Below, piece after piece: positions 1 to 7,519 of a stretch of DNA of 64,000 nucleotides (positions within the stretch are counted from its first letter, which is position 1; each line of letters opens with the position of its first letter). This DNA is from an uncultured Mediterraneibacter sp. (GTDB taxonomy: Bacteria > Bacillota > Clostridia > Lachnospirales > Lachnospiraceae). The stretch is taken from NCBI RefSeq assembly GCF_934309415.1, contig NZ_CAKRDI010000006.1, positions 62,001 through 126,000 of the forward strand. Reading direction: 5' to 3'. The translations under genes were made by a program, and so were the position numbers. Under the pieces are notes generated by a model. The model was given only the letters and a program-made list of their open reading frames with translations, searched no databases and was not told the origin of the DNA.

Positions 1-159
1 GGGCAGAACGCTCCGTTAGACGAGGAAATCCGCAGACTTCAGGCTGCCCTTCGCAGACAGACTGCATATCTTGCAGATGACATCCGCTATATGATCCATT
101 CTGTAAATAAAATCAAAGCATTGCTTGATGACTGTCTGTGTGATATACAGGAATTATAG
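1..159 (+). CDS. C-terminal end of an unidentified protein (partial)
   Basis: An open frame runs from the window edge to a TAG at 157-159 and encodes the last 52 residues of a protein. The segment is charged and helical in character (PLDEEIRRLQAALRRQ, then HSVNKIKALLDD), which suggests a C-terminal coiled coil. The start and any catalytic domain lie outside the window, so I do not recognise the family. A repeat unit begins about 20 bp after the stop, so this is the end of a transcription unit. Confidence 0.6.
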   Translation, partial: GQNAPLDEEIRRLQAALRRQTAYLADDIRYMIHSVNKIKALLDDCLCDIQEL

Positions 160-178
160 TTTACAGTAATTCTCACTA

Positions 179-300
179 TGTTACTGTTCATACCGGAGCT
201 AATCACCCTGCTGATCAGCTCTGAGGATACACATTTTGGCCTGAATGCATCTCGCCCATCGTCACAGACGATTCTGAATGGCGCGATGCGTTACTTATAA
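179..300. repeat. Family A dispersed repeat, truncated copy
   Basis: The segment matches the dispersed unit seen at 9005-9147, 42740-42882 and 46142-46283. It starts with GTTACTGTTC and continues with a small hairpin around GAGCTAATCA, the conserved block TTTTGGCCTGAATGCATCTC, and a second hairpin closed by ATCTCGCC/GGCGCGAT. Here the terminal ~31-bp palindrome is missing or cut to GTTACTTA. No coding potential is visible. Confidence 0.75.
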
Positions 301-336
301 TATCAAGCTTCCCATGAAAGGAACCAGAAAATATAT

Positions 337-972
337 ATGAAAACCGATAAACTTTACCGTGTACAGGAGCAGGATCTGGAGCGACTCCGCCAGATTCTGA
401 CTGTATGTTTTAAAAATGATCCCCTTTACAGCACACTGATTGAAGATGAAGAGACTCGTCAGAGACTGATGCCTCATTTATTTTCCTGTGACATAACTGA
501 ATGTTTCGAGACCTGTGAAGTCTATGCAGACAGCCCGGATCTGAAAGGACTGCTCATCCTCTCCGACGAGTCAGATCATCACCATGCCTTCTACAACTAT
601 TTCGTCAGTCTGAAAGAAAGCCTTGTGACAGACGGCTGGCTGATCCACGAAGATCCAAGCACCCGGACTTTCTGGAACTTTATGCTCGGAAAAGATTACC
701 TGAACTCTTCCTGGACTTCCCAGCTGCATGAGACACGCAGACTGCATGTCATCTACCTCGCTGTAGACCCGCAGTATCAGCATCATGGACTTGCAGAGAT
801 GATGATGCAGGAAGTTCTCTCCTGTGCTGAAAGAGACCAGATGATGGTTTCTCTTGAAACTCATAATCCAAATAATGTTCCATTTTATGAACATCTCGGA
901 TTCAAAACATATGGCGTGGTTGAGAAACCGTTCTTTAAGCTGAAACAGTATTGCATGATTAAAGAATTATAA
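337..972 (+). CDS. GNAT-family N-acetyltransferase
   Basis: This 211-residue protein carries a C-terminal GNAT fold. The acetyl-CoA loop region reads YLAVDPQYQHHGLAEMMMQ (about residues 141-160), and the typical C-terminal NVPFYEHLGF signature follows (about 181-190). The N-terminal half lacks distinctive motifs, so the acceptor substrate cannot be named. The start is supported by a GAAAGGA site about 14 bp upstream, which is slightly far. It stands alone between a repeat and the queuosine riboswitch and has no evident partner. A general small-molecule or protein acetylation role in the cytoplasm is inferred from the family only. Confidence 0.85.
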   Translation: MKTDKLYRVQEQDLERLRQILTVCFKNDPLYSTLIEDEETRQRLMPHLFSCDITECFETCEVYADSPDLKGLLILSDESDHHHAFYNYFVSLKESLVTDGWLIHEDPSTRTFWNFMLGKDYLNSSWTSQLHETRRLHVIYLAVDPQYQHHGLAEMMMQEVLSCAERDQMMVSLETHNPNNVPFYEHLGFKTYGVVEKPFFKLKQYCMIKEL

Positions 973-1042
973 CTTATATTTTTCTTGCATATCACACTTT
1001 TTTCTTTTATACTTATTAAGTCTGTTACTTCCAGATAAGAAA

Positions 1043-1083
1043 TTGACAGTTCGAGACCATCCTGTCGGTAAACAAAACTAGGG
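1043..1083 (+). ncRNA. preQ1 riboswitch aptamer (class I-like)
   Basis: A five-pair stem, GACAG (1045-1049) with CTGTC (1062-1066), encloses a 12-nt loop beginning TTC. It is followed by an A-rich tail ending AAAACTAGG (1074-1082). This is the size and layout of the ~40-nt preQ1-I pseudoknot, in which the loop pairs with the tail. It lies directly upstream of queT-queF-queC, the expected target. The class assignment is by eye and a covariance search would settle it. Confidence 0.72.
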
Positions 1084-1116
1084 ACAACTTTTGAATGAAT
1101 ATTGTTGTTATGATTT

Positions 1117-1154
1117 TGTTGCTGCTCACATTCGGTGGACAGCAACTTTTTTTC
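1117..1154 (+). terminator. Riboswitch-controlled intrinsic terminator before queT
   Basis: A stem of GTTGCTG (1118-1124) with CAGCAAC (1140-1146) is followed by seven T residues (1147-1153), 16 bp before the queT ATG. The bases between the aptamer and the stem (ACAAC near 1084 and TTGTTG near 1102-1107) could form a competing helix. A transcription-attenuation mechanism, OFF with bound preQ1, is therefore likely. Confidence 0.75.
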
Positions 1155-1168
1155 GGAGGTGAACAAAC

Positions 1169-1663
1169 ATGGAACAAAAAAATTTAAGCAACGTACAGAA
1201 ACTTACTATTTCCGGCGTTGTAATCGCACTTTATGTTGTCGTTCTTTTTATGACACAAAGTTTTTCTTTCGGGGCGTATCAGATTCGCATTGCGACTACC
1301 CTTTATGCCCTTTCTTACTTTTTTCCGTTCCTGGTTATCCCGCTTGGTCTCGCAAATTTCATCGCTAATATGCTTGGAGGCTTCGGACTTATCGACATGG
1401 TTGGAGGATGTATTGTCGGAATCGTCACATCATTCCTTATCATGCTGATCAGAAAATTCCATCTGCCACGTATACTGATCTTTTTCCCAATTGTATTAGT
1501 ACCGGGGCTTGGCGTTGCACTGTGGCTTGCACCTATAGTCGGCATGGCATATCCGGCTCTTGCCTTAAGCCTTTGTATCGGACAGTCTGTCCCTGCAATC
1601 TGCGGTGTTGTACTCACAAAAGTACTGGAGCGCGTTTTCCACAAAGGCACTTTACCTGTCTAA
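1169..1663 (+). CDS. queT: QueT-family queuosine precursor transporter
   Basis: This is a 164-residue polytopic membrane protein with about five hydrophobic segments. It has the QueT-type N-terminal region ([19 protein letters not shown]) and a conserved [20 protein letters not shown] stretch. The family is the substrate-binding S component of an ECF-type importer for queuosine precursors such as preQ1/preQ0 and needs the shared ECF energising module encoded elsewhere. A GGAGGTG ribosome site precedes the ATG. The gene is first in an operon with queF and queC and sits behind a preQ1 riboswitch and terminator, so uptake should be shut off when preQ1 is abundant. Confidence 0.9.
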   Translation: MEQKNLSNVQKLTISGVVIALYVVVLFMTQSFSFGAYQIRIATTLYALSYFFPFLVIPLGLANFIANMLGGFGLIDMVGGCIVGIVTSFLIMLIRKFHLPRILIFFPIVLVPGLGVALWLAPIVGMAYPALALSLCIGQSVPAICGVVLTKVLERVFHKGTLPV

Positions 1664-1716
1664 GGGAAAAAGCATCCATAATTTCAACTAAAATACATAA
1701 AAGAAGGGATTTTTTA

Positions 1717-2214
1717 ATGAGTGGAAGAACTACTAACGAATTAAACGGTGTTACTCTTCTCGGCAATCAGGCAACTGTTTACAGATCTGATTATGCTCCG
1801 GAAGTTCTGGAAACTTTTCCAAATAAACACCCTGAAAATGACTATTTTGTCAAGTTTAACTGTCCAGAATTCACAAGTCTTTGTCCTATGACCGGACAGC
1901 CTGATTTTGCAACGATCTACATTTCCTACGTTCCAGGTGAACGTATGGTAGAGAGCAAATCACTGAAACTTTATCTGTTCAGTTTTCGCAATCATGGTGA
2001 TTTCCATGAAGACTGCGTCAATATTATCATGAAAGATCTGATCCGTCTGATGGATCCAAAGTACATTGAAGTATGGGGAAAATTCACACCTCGCGGCGGT
2101 ATTTCCATTGATCCATACTGCAATTACGGGAAAACCGGAACTGTCTGGGAAAAAGTTGCCTTCGACCGGCTGACACACCATGACCTTTATCCGGAAAAGG
2201 TTGATAACCGATAA
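1717..2214 (+). CDS. queF: NADPH-dependent 7-cyano-7-deazaguanine reductase
   Basis: This 165-residue protein reduces preQ0 to preQ1 with NADPH in queuosine biosynthesis. It has the QueF-specific motif [15 protein letters not shown] (about residues 79-93) and the catalytic-cysteine segment [13 protein letters not shown] (Cys about 53). The length matches the short unimodular QueF of Bacillus. I chose the ATG at 1717 because AGAAGGGA lies just upstream; the frame is open further 5' but only antisense-like sequence there overlaps queT. It is 53 bp after queT and 25 bp before queC, so it belongs to the riboswitch operon. Confidence 0.95.
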   Translation: MSGRTTNELNGVTLLGNQATVYRSDYAPEVLETFPNKHPENDYFVKFNCPEFTSLCPMTGQPDFATIYISYVPGERMVESKSLKLYLFSFRNHGDFHEDCVNIIMKDLIRLMDPKYIEVWGKFTPRGGISIDPYCNYGKTGTVWEKVAFDRLTHHDLYPEKVDNR

Positions 2215-2239
2215 CTTCACGAATTTCAAGGAGGAATTT

Positions 2240-2995
2240 ATGACTTCAAATAACTCAACTATGAGTGACGTTACACAAACCGAAACAGATTCAACGAAGT
2301 TCGAATCGTCTGAAAATGCCATGGTATTATTCAGCGGCGGAGTTGACAGTACTACCTGCCTTGCACTTGCCATCGAGCGCTACGGAAAAGAGCATGTCAT
2401 TCCTGTTTCTGTATTCTATGGGCAGAAGCATGCGAAAGAAGTCGAAGCTGCCGAAAAGATTTTAAACTATTACGAAATGAAAGGGATTGAATTAGATCTT
2501 TCTAATATTTTTAAAGACAGCAACTGCTCTCTTCTCTCTCATTCTACGGAAGATATCCCTGAGGAGTCTTATGCAGAGCAGTTAAAAGAACAGAACGGTT
2601 CCCCGGTTACTACTTATGTGCCATTTCGTAATGGACTGTTTCTTGCCGCAGCAGCAAGCCTTGCACTTTCCAAAAACTGTAGTGTAATCTATTACGGTGC
2701 TCACCTGGATGATGCTGCCGGAAATGCTTATCCTGACTGCAGTGAAGCATTTTTTAACAGTATGAACACTGCTGTTTTTGAAGGCAGTGGAAAGGCACTG
2801 AAAATCGAAGCACCTTTCATAAATAAAAATAAAGCTCAGATTGTAAAAGAAGGACTGCGTCTTCATGTTCCTTATGAACTGACCTGGAGCTGTTATGAAG
2901 GAAACGAATTTCCATGTGGAAAATGCGGAACATGCATTGACCGCATAGCAGCTTTTGAAGCAAACGGTGTGACAGATCCTTTATCATATCTGTAA
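2240..2995 (+). CDS. queC: 7-cyano-7-deazaguanine (preQ0) synthase
   Basis: This 251-residue protein converts 7-carboxy-7-deazaguanine to preQ0 with ATP and ammonia. It has the PP-loop ATP pyrophosphatase motif VLFSGGVDSTTCL near residue 30 and a C-terminal zinc cluster (CYEGNEFPCGKCGTC). The start at 2240 is supported by AAGGAGGAATTT immediately upstream, and about 29 residues precede the PP-loop. It is third in the queT-queF-queC operon. No queD or queE is visible nearby, so the earlier steps from GTP must be encoded elsewhere or the 7-deazaguanine substrate must be acquired another way. Confidence 0.95.
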   Translation: MTSNNSTMSDVTQTETDSTKFESSENAMVLFSGGVDSTTCLALAIERYGKEHVIPVSVFYGQKHAKEVEAAEKILNYYEMKGIELDLSNIFKDSNCSLLSHSTEDIPEESYAEQLKEQNGSPVTTYVPFRNGLFLAAAASLALSKNCSVIYYGAHLDDAAGNAYPDCSEAFFNSMNTAVFEGSGKALKIEAPFINKNKAQIVKEGLRLHVPYELTWSCYEGNEFPCGKCGTCIDRIAAFEANGVTDPLSYL

Positions 2996-3021
2996 ACTGA
3001 AATTTTCTTTTCAGAAGAATT

Positions 3022-3060
3022 AACTTCCACTCTTGATTTGTAAAGGTGGAAGTTTTTGTT
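3022..3060 (+). terminator. Intrinsic terminator after queC
   Basis: AACTTCCAC (3022-3030) pairs with GTGGAAGTT (3046-3054) across a 15-nt loop and is followed by TTTGTTTT. It closes the queuosine operon. Confidence 0.85.
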
Positions 3061-3104
3061 TTAATAAATAGTTTATGAACTCCATCGATCTGAACTACTT
3101 TTCT

Positions 3105-3132
3105 TTTACTTTCCGGCAACATGTGATATAAT
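3105..3132 (+). promoter_or_regulatory. Probable sigma-A promoter for ddl-murF
   Basis: A perfect TATAAT at 3127-3132 follows a TTTACT hexamer at 3105-3110 with a 16-bp spacer, about 45 bp upstream of the ddl start codon. An AAAGGAG ribosome site lies between promoter and ATG. Confidence 0.6.
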
Positions 3133-3177
3133 CGTAGTCGTAATTTTAGTACAGCTAAATAAAGGAGTATAATAATT

Positions 3178-4233
3178 ATGAAAATCATCGTATTAGCCGG
3201 TGGTCTTAGTACAGAAAGAGACGTATCTCTCTCTTCTGCAGCAGGTATTTGCCGGACATTACTTGAAAAAGGACATGACGCATTCCTTCTGGATGTATTT
3301 ATGGGACTGGAGCACGCACCGGAGAATCTGGAAGATGTCTTTACACTTCCGGATCACGGACTTGACATTGTAAAAAATATCGGTACAGAGGAACCGGATC
3401 TTGAAGCAGTTAAGGCATCCCGCCCGGATCAGTCTGCATGCTTCTTCGGTCCAAATGTAATTGAACTCTGCCGCCTGGCAGACATCACATTCTTCGGATT
3501 ACACGGTGGAGAAGGTGAGAACGGAAAACTTCAGGCAGCTTTCGATCTTCTCGGAATCCGCTACACAGGACCGGATTCTCTTGGATGCGCTGTTGCAATG
3601 CACAAAGGTGTAGCAAAACAGATTTTCCTTGAATCCGGCGTTGATACTCCGGGAGGCGGAACACTTTACAGCACAGATGAAGACCTGTCCTATACTTCCC
3701 TCGGACTTTCTCTTCCGGTAGTTGTGAAACCATGTTCCGGCGGTTCCAGCATCGGAGTATATATCGTAAACACAGATGAAGACTATTATGAAGCACTGAA
3801 GAAATCTTTCCGCTATGAGAACGAAGTCGTTGTAGAGCCATACATCAAAGGCCGTGAATTTGCATGCGGTATCATCGATGGTGAAGCTTTACCGCCAATC
3901 GAGATCATTCCGAAGACAGGATTCTTCGATTACGCAAATAAATATCAGGATGGAGCTACTTCCGAGGTCTGCCCGGCAGATATTCCGGAAGAAGTTGCAG
4001 AGAGAATGAAAGAACTCACAGTCAAGGCATTCAACGCGCTGAAACTGAGTGTTTACAGCCGTGCCGATTTCCTTCTTGATGCAGACAACAATCTGTATTG
4101 CCTGGAAATGAACACACTTCCGGGAATGACTTCCGCAAGTCTTCTTCCAAAAGAAGCAAAAGTTGCAGGAATCGAATACGGAGACCTCTGCGAACTGATC
4201 ATCAGCAAATCAATGGATGAAAGATACCGTTAA
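3178..4233 (+). CDS. ddl: D-alanine--D-alanine ligase
   Basis: This 351-residue ATP-grasp enzyme joins two D-alanines for peptidoglycan. It shows the N-terminal VLAGGLSTERDVSLSS segment, FFGLHGGEGENGKLQ (about 104-118), the ATP-grasp core VVKPCSGGSSIGV (about 181-193), and the C-terminal metal-site motif EMNTLPGMT (about 311-319). AAAGGAG precedes the ATG. murF follows after 26 bp, so the dipeptide and the enzyme that uses it are made together. The full length matches the family and nothing is missing. Confidence 0.96.
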   Translation: MKIIVLAGGLSTERDVSLSSAAGICRTLLEKGHDAFLLDVFMGLEHAPENLEDVFTLPDHGLDIVKNIGTEEPDLEAVKASRPDQSACFFGPNVIELCRLADITFFGLHGGEGENGKLQAAFDLLGIRYTGPDSLGCAVAMHKGVAKQIFLESGVDTPGGGTLYSTDEDLSYTSLGLSLPVVVKPCSGGSSIGVYIVNTDEDYYEALKKSFRYENEVVVEPYIKGREFACGIIDGEALPPIEIIPKTGFFDYANKYQDGATSEVCPADIPEEVAERMKELTVKAFNALKLSVYSRADFLLDADNNLYCLEMNTLPGMTSASLLPKEAKVAGIEYGDLCELIISKSMDERYR

Positions 4234-4259
4234 GGAAACGGCAGACAGGAGTTAATATT

Positions 4260-5642
4260 ATGAAACATATGTCTATACAGGAAATCACAGAAGCCTGCCA
4301 TGGTACTTATCATGGAGACCCGTCGCTACTTTCAAACGAGGCTTCCAGCGTGGCAATTGACAGCCGTAAAGTGGAGAAAGACACACTCTTTGTTGCAATC
4401 AAAGGTGCCCGTGTCGATGGACACAGCTTTATTCCACAGGTTATGAAAGCCGGAGCTCTCTGCTCTATTTCCGAACAGGATTTAGGAGATGTGGATTATC
4501 CTTACATTCAGGTAGCTTCTTCTACAGAAGCTCTGAAAGATATCGCTGAACATTACCGTTGTTCTCTCAACATCAAAGTAGTGGGAATCTCAGGAAGTGT
4601 TGGAAAGACCAGTACAAAAGAAATGATTGCTTCCGTTCTTTCTGAAAAATACTGTGTTCTTAAGACAGAAGGAAACTTTAACAATGAAATCGGACTTCCA
4701 CTGACAGTTTTTAATCTTCGTGAAGAACATGAAGTGGCCGTTCTTGAGATGGGAATCAGTCATTTCGGTGATATGGAACCACTCGCAAAGATTGCGCGCC
4801 CGGATGTATGTGTGATCACGAATATTGGATATGCGCATCTTGAAAACCTTGGAACACGTGACGGAATTCTGAAAGAGAAGACTTCCATGACAGACTTTAT
4901 GCAGCCTGGCGGAACAGTTATCTTCAACGGAGATGATGATAAACTTCGCGGATATACTTCTGATAAGGGAATACAGCCGGTATACTTTGGTCTGGACAAG
5001 ACTTGTCCGTTCCATGCAGAACAGGTAGAACGTAAGGGATTAAAAGGAACTTATGCGGAATTTGTAACACCTGCATCTCATTTCCACGCACATATCGCTC
5101 TTCCGGGAGATCATATGATCTACAATGCACTTGCAGGAATCGCTGTAGGATATGCACTTGGAATGGAAGATGATGCCATCGCCCGTGGAATTGAAAAACT
5201 GGTTCCGATCGCAGGACGTAATAATCTGATCGAGGCTGAGCATTATACTATCATCGATGACTGTTACAATGCCAACCCGGCTTCCATGAGATCTTCTCTG
5301 GATGTCCTTGCTTACGCAGACACCAGAACAGTTGCCATTCTCGGAGACATGGGAGAACTTGGTGCAGATGAGAAAGAAATGCACCGCCAGATCGGAACTT
5401 ACGCAGTTGATAAGGGAACTGATCTTCTGATCTGTATCGGTGAGCTTTCACAGGAAATGGCTGATGCTGCAAAAGAAAAAATTGCTACTCAATCTGAGAA
5501 GAAAACAACTGTGTTCCATTTTGCTACAAAAGAAGCTTTCTATAAAGAAATGCCACAGATTTTGAACGAGAAAGACACAATTCTTGTAAAGGCATCCCAT
5601 TTTATGGAATTCCCTGAGATTGTAAAGAAATTGAGTAATTGA
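4260..5642 (+). CDS. murF: UDP-N-acetylmuramoyl-tripeptide--D-alanyl-D-alanine ligase
   Basis: This 460-residue Mur ligase adds D-Ala-D-Ala to the UDP-MurNAc-tripeptide, the last cytoplasmic step of muropeptide synthesis. The ATP-binding P-loop GISGSVGKTSTKEM spans about residues 109-122. The central-domain segment EMGISHFGDME and the C-terminal domain with DDCYNANPASM are intact. A second ATG three codons in is an alternative start; I keep the first because the sequence before it has a GACAGGAG site. It forms an operon with ddl. Confidence 0.96.
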   Translation: MKHMSIQEITEACHGTYHGDPSLLSNEASSVAIDSRKVEKDTLFVAIKGARVDGHSFIPQVMKAGALCSISEQDLGDVDYPYIQVASSTEALKDIAEHYRCSLNIKVVGISGSVGKTSTKEMIASVLSEKYCVLKTEGNFNNEIGLPLTVFNLREEHEVAVLEMGISHFGDMEPLAKIARPDVCVITNIGYAHLENLGTRDGILKEKTSMTDFMQPGGTVIFNGDDDKLRGYTSDKGIQPVYFGLDKTCPFHAEQVERKGLKGTYAEFVTPASHFHAHIALPGDHMIYNALAGIAVGYALGMEDDAIARGIEKLVPIAGRNNLIEAEHYTIIDDCYNANPASMRSSLDVLAYADTRTVAILGDMGELGADEKEMHRQIGTYAVDKGTDLLICIGELSQEMADAAKEKIATQSEKKTTVFHFATKEAFYKEMPQILNEKDTILVKASHFMEFPEIVKKLSN

Positions 5643-5726
5643 TTTTGACATAAAATTGTGCCATTTTCGAAGTAAATTTAGAAAATCATAAATTTTTTTA
5701 ATTTTCTTTTAGAGTTTGAACATAAT

Positions 5727-5750
5727 TTGGACACATTTATGGATTATACT
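5727..5750 (+). promoter_or_regulatory. Conserved promoter-like block upstream of RNA copy 1
   Basis: CATAATTTGGACACATTT (from 5721) and TTATACT (5744-5750) align with the blocks upstream of RNA copies 2 and 3. The -35-like TTGGAC and -10-like TATACT are only 12 bp apart, too close for a usual sigma-A promoter. Either another upstream element is used or the conserved block binds something else. Confidence 0.45.
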
Positions 5751-5756
5751 TGGATT

Positions 5757-5922
5757 CAGATAGTTGAAAGACAACTATCTCCCCCCCTCATAAAGTAATG
5801 GTATTCCGGGAAGCGAACCCGGAATACCAGACTTTACTCTCATTCCTTTAGATAACTATAAAAATGCCAGAACCCCATTAGCTGAGAAGTTAATGGGGTT
5901 CTGCTGTATGTGTTTTATTTTT
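5757..5922 (+). ncRNA. Putative small RNA, copy 1 (candidate antitoxin RNA)
   Basis: A 5' hairpin GATAGTTG/CAACTATC is followed by an unpaired run of seven C residues (5781-5787). Next come TAAAGT pairing with ACTTTA around an inner hairpin (GGTATTCCGGG/CCCGGAATACC), the conserved block CTCATTCCTTTAGATAACTAT, and a terminator stem (5868-5880 with 5890-5903) plus a U-rich tail. The 5' ATAGTT can also pair with the distal AACTAT, giving an alternative closed rod. Copies 2 and 3 share everything except the inner hairpin and terminator bases. The transcript converges on, and overlaps the end of, the peptide gene at 5915-5995. The bases ACAACTATCTCC (5771-5782) complement its ribosome-site region with one bulge. 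Confidence 0.6.
5866..5922. terminator. Bidirectional terminator shared by RNA copy 1 and the 26-residue peptide gene
   Basis: CAGAACCCCATTA (5868-5880) pairs with TTAATGGGGTTCTG (5890-5903). On the plus strand TGTTTTATTTTTT follows; on the minus strand GGCATTTTTATAG follows. Both convergent transcripts would end here and overlap at their 3' ends. Confidence 0.75.
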
Positions 5923-5995
5923 TCAAATATCTCAAAATTAATATTATAGCAAGTACTACTACTATATCATCAAGTTTATCATTCATTTTCGGCAT
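5915..5995 (-). CDS. Small hydrophobic peptide (26 aa), type I toxin-like
   Basis: The peptide reads MPKMNDKLDDIVVVL followed by AIILILRYLKK. It is an acidic/polar N-terminus, one ~14-residue hydrophobic helix and a basic tail, the usual shape of type I toxins and other single-pass membrane peptides. AAAGGAG (6011-6005) lies 9 bp before the ATG. A TATAAT (6025-6020) and a TTTAAA (6049-6044) with an 18-bp spacer precede it, giving a leader of only about 18 nt. Its 3' end overlaps the terminator of the convergent RNA copy 1. The family is not recognised; toxicity is inference from shape and layout. Confidence 0.6.
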   Translation of the reverse strand: MPKMNDKLDDIVVVLAIILILRYLKK

Positions 5996-6019
5996 AAACA
6001 ACTACTCCTTTACAAAATA

Positions 6020-6049
6020 ATTATATCAGATGCACCAACAACTTTTAAA
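6020..6049 (-). promoter_or_regulatory. Promoter of the 26-residue peptide gene
   Basis: On the minus strand TTTAAA (6049-6044), an 18-bp spacer and TATAAT (6025-6020) place the start near 6013, directly before the AAAGGAG ribosome site. Confidence 0.6.
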
Positions 6050-6199
6050 TTTCTCGAATACAGCGAAAACCCGCTAACCTTTCGGCTAACGGGTTTCGTT
6101 GTGTTTATAGTTATCTAAAGGAATGAGAGTAAAGTGTTGACACCTCGCAGTGTCTTACTTTATGAGGGGGCGATAGTTGTTTTGCTTATCAACTATCTT
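6050..6199 (-). ncRNA. Putative small RNA, copy 2
   Basis: This is a minus-strand homologue of copy 1. It has the 5' hairpin GATAGTTG/CAACTATC, a GCCCCCTC run, TAAAGT/ACTTTA around an inner GACAC/GTGTC hairpin, the ATTCCTTTAGATAACTATA block, and a terminator stem built on CCCGTTAGCC/GGTTAGCGGG (about 6069-6094). More than 70 bases from the terminator side to the C run are nearly identical to copy 3. It contains AAACAACTA, a 9-base complement to the leader of the peptide gene that lies just downstream on the same strand. Confidence 0.6.
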
Positions 6200-6309
6200 G
6201 ATATTAGTATATCCGGAAAATGTGTCAAAAGTATGAGGGGATTCTAAAAGAATCCGAAAATTTATAAACAGATTATGAACTTTATTTTATCCACTCTCTT
6301 TCCTGCTCA

Positions 6310-6448
6310 TCACGCAGAAGCCCGCTAACCTTTCGGCTAACGGGCTCCGTTGTGTTTATAGTTATCTAAAGGAATGAGAGTAAAGTGTTGACACCTCGCG
6401 GTGTCTTACTTTATGAGGGGGGATGATAGTTGCTGTATCAACTATCTG
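6310..6448 (-). ncRNA. Putative small RNA, copy 3
   Basis: This is a tandem duplicate of copy 2 on the same strand, with the same hairpins, the C run (TCCCCCCTC) and a terminator stem GCCCGTTAGCC/GGTTAGCGGGC. Upstream it has TTGACA (6477-6472) and TATACT (6460-6455) with an 11-bp spacer. Further upstream an AT-rich block (AGAATTCATAAATTTATAAA when read on the plus strand) resembles the one behind copy 2. Confidence 0.6.
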
Positions 6449-6541
6449 ATATATAGTATAAGCAGTAAATGTGTCAAAAGTATGGGTGATCTCTTAAAGA
6501 ATTCATAAATTTATAAACAACTCATAAACTGATTATAAATT

Positions 6542-6573
6542 GTTACTGTTTACAGCTTACCTGTGTACAGTAA
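6542..6573. repeat. Family A terminal palindrome, solo copy
   Basis: GTTACTGTTTACAG and CTGTGTACAGTAA form an imperfect palindrome like the end unit of the longer family A repeats. It sits 8 bp beyond the stop of the lipase-like gene and may also act as its terminator. Confidence 0.6.
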
Positions 6574-6580
6574 TTATAAA

Positions 6581-7510
6581 TTAATCGATTCTCTCCTCCA
6601 GCCAGTCCAGCAGATCCTGATAGACCTGTGTCCGGTCTGTCTCATTCAACAGTTCATGTCTGTCTCCTGCATACAGTCTCAATGTCACATCCTGAATGCC
6701 GGCAGATTTATACTTCTCATAAATCTTTCTGACACCCTTCCCAAAGTCTCCTACCGGATCTTCTATTCCTGCTGCAAAAAGGATCGGAAGACTCTTTGGA
6801 ATCATATAGATACTTTCCTTTTTCTCCATGGCAAGCATTCCTGTAAACATTCCATAGTACGCATTCACAGTAAACATAAAGGAACAAAGTGGATCCGATA
6901 CATATTCATCCAAACGTTCTTCATCACTGGTTACCCAGTCTGCTCTTGTTCTCGGATGTTTAAACTTCTTATTATATCCGCCAATCGCAAGTTCATCCAC
7001 AAACTTGCTCTTATAATGCCATCCACGGAACATGGCCATCATCCGACAGATTCTTCGTCCCATAAGAAGCGTATTTCTTCCCTTATCTGCCACAACACCC
7101 ATGAAAATGGCACCGGCCAGTCCATTGCCATACATCTGCACATACTGCCGGAGCAGGCTTGAGCCCATACTGTGTCCTAACATAAAGTAAGGCACATCCG
7201 GATACTTCTTTGCCGTTCTCTGGCGAAGTGTATGCATATCTCCGATCACACATGCATTTCCATATTTTTCATTAAAATAACCGTACTCTGATTTGCTCTG
7301 AACTGATTTTCCATGTCCAAGATGATCATTTCCTACCACATAATATCCATGGCTACACAGAAATTCTGCAAACTCATCATATCTTTTTATATATTCTATC
7401 ATCCCGTGGCTGAGCTGCAACACGGCTCTGACTTCACCTTCCGGTTTCCATTCCATTGTATGGATCTCGGTATTCCCGTCCTTCGATGGAAAATAGAACT
7501 CATCTCTCAT
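6581..7510 (-). CDS. Alpha/beta hydrolase, monoacylglycerol-lipase/lysophospholipase type
   Basis: This 309-residue protein is of the serine hydrolase (Hydrolase_4) family. It has the oxyanion segment QLSHGMIEYIKRYDEF (about 33-48), the nucleophile elbow LGHSMGS (Ser about 112), an acid residue in AAGIEDPVGDFG and the catalytic histidine in GDRHELLNE. No signal peptide is visible, so it probably acts in the cytoplasm on lipid or other acyl esters. Substrate is not set by sequence. The start is 9 bp after the citrate synthase stop, indicating co-transcription. Confidence 0.85.
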   Translation of the reverse strand: MRDEFYFPSKDGNTEIHTMEWKPEGEVRAVLQLSHGMIEYIKRYDEFAEFLCSHGYYVVGNDHLGHGKSVQSKSEYGYFNEKYGNACVIGDMHTLRQRTAKKYPDVPYFMLGHSMGSSLLRQYVQMYGNGLAGAIFMGVVADKGRNTLLMGRRICRMMAMFRGWHYKSKFVDELAIGGYNKKFKHPRTRADWVTSDEERLDEYVSDPLCSFMFTVNAYYGMFTGMLAMEKKESIYMIPKSLPILFAAGIEDPVGDFGKGVRKIYEKYKSAGIQDVTLRLYAGDRHELLNETDRTQVYQDLLDWLEERID

Positions 7511-7519
7511 TGTATCTCA

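Noticed and set aside
6563..7162. 199-codon plus-strand frame
   Set aside because: It is wholly antisense to the lipase-like gene, which has intact catalytic motifs.
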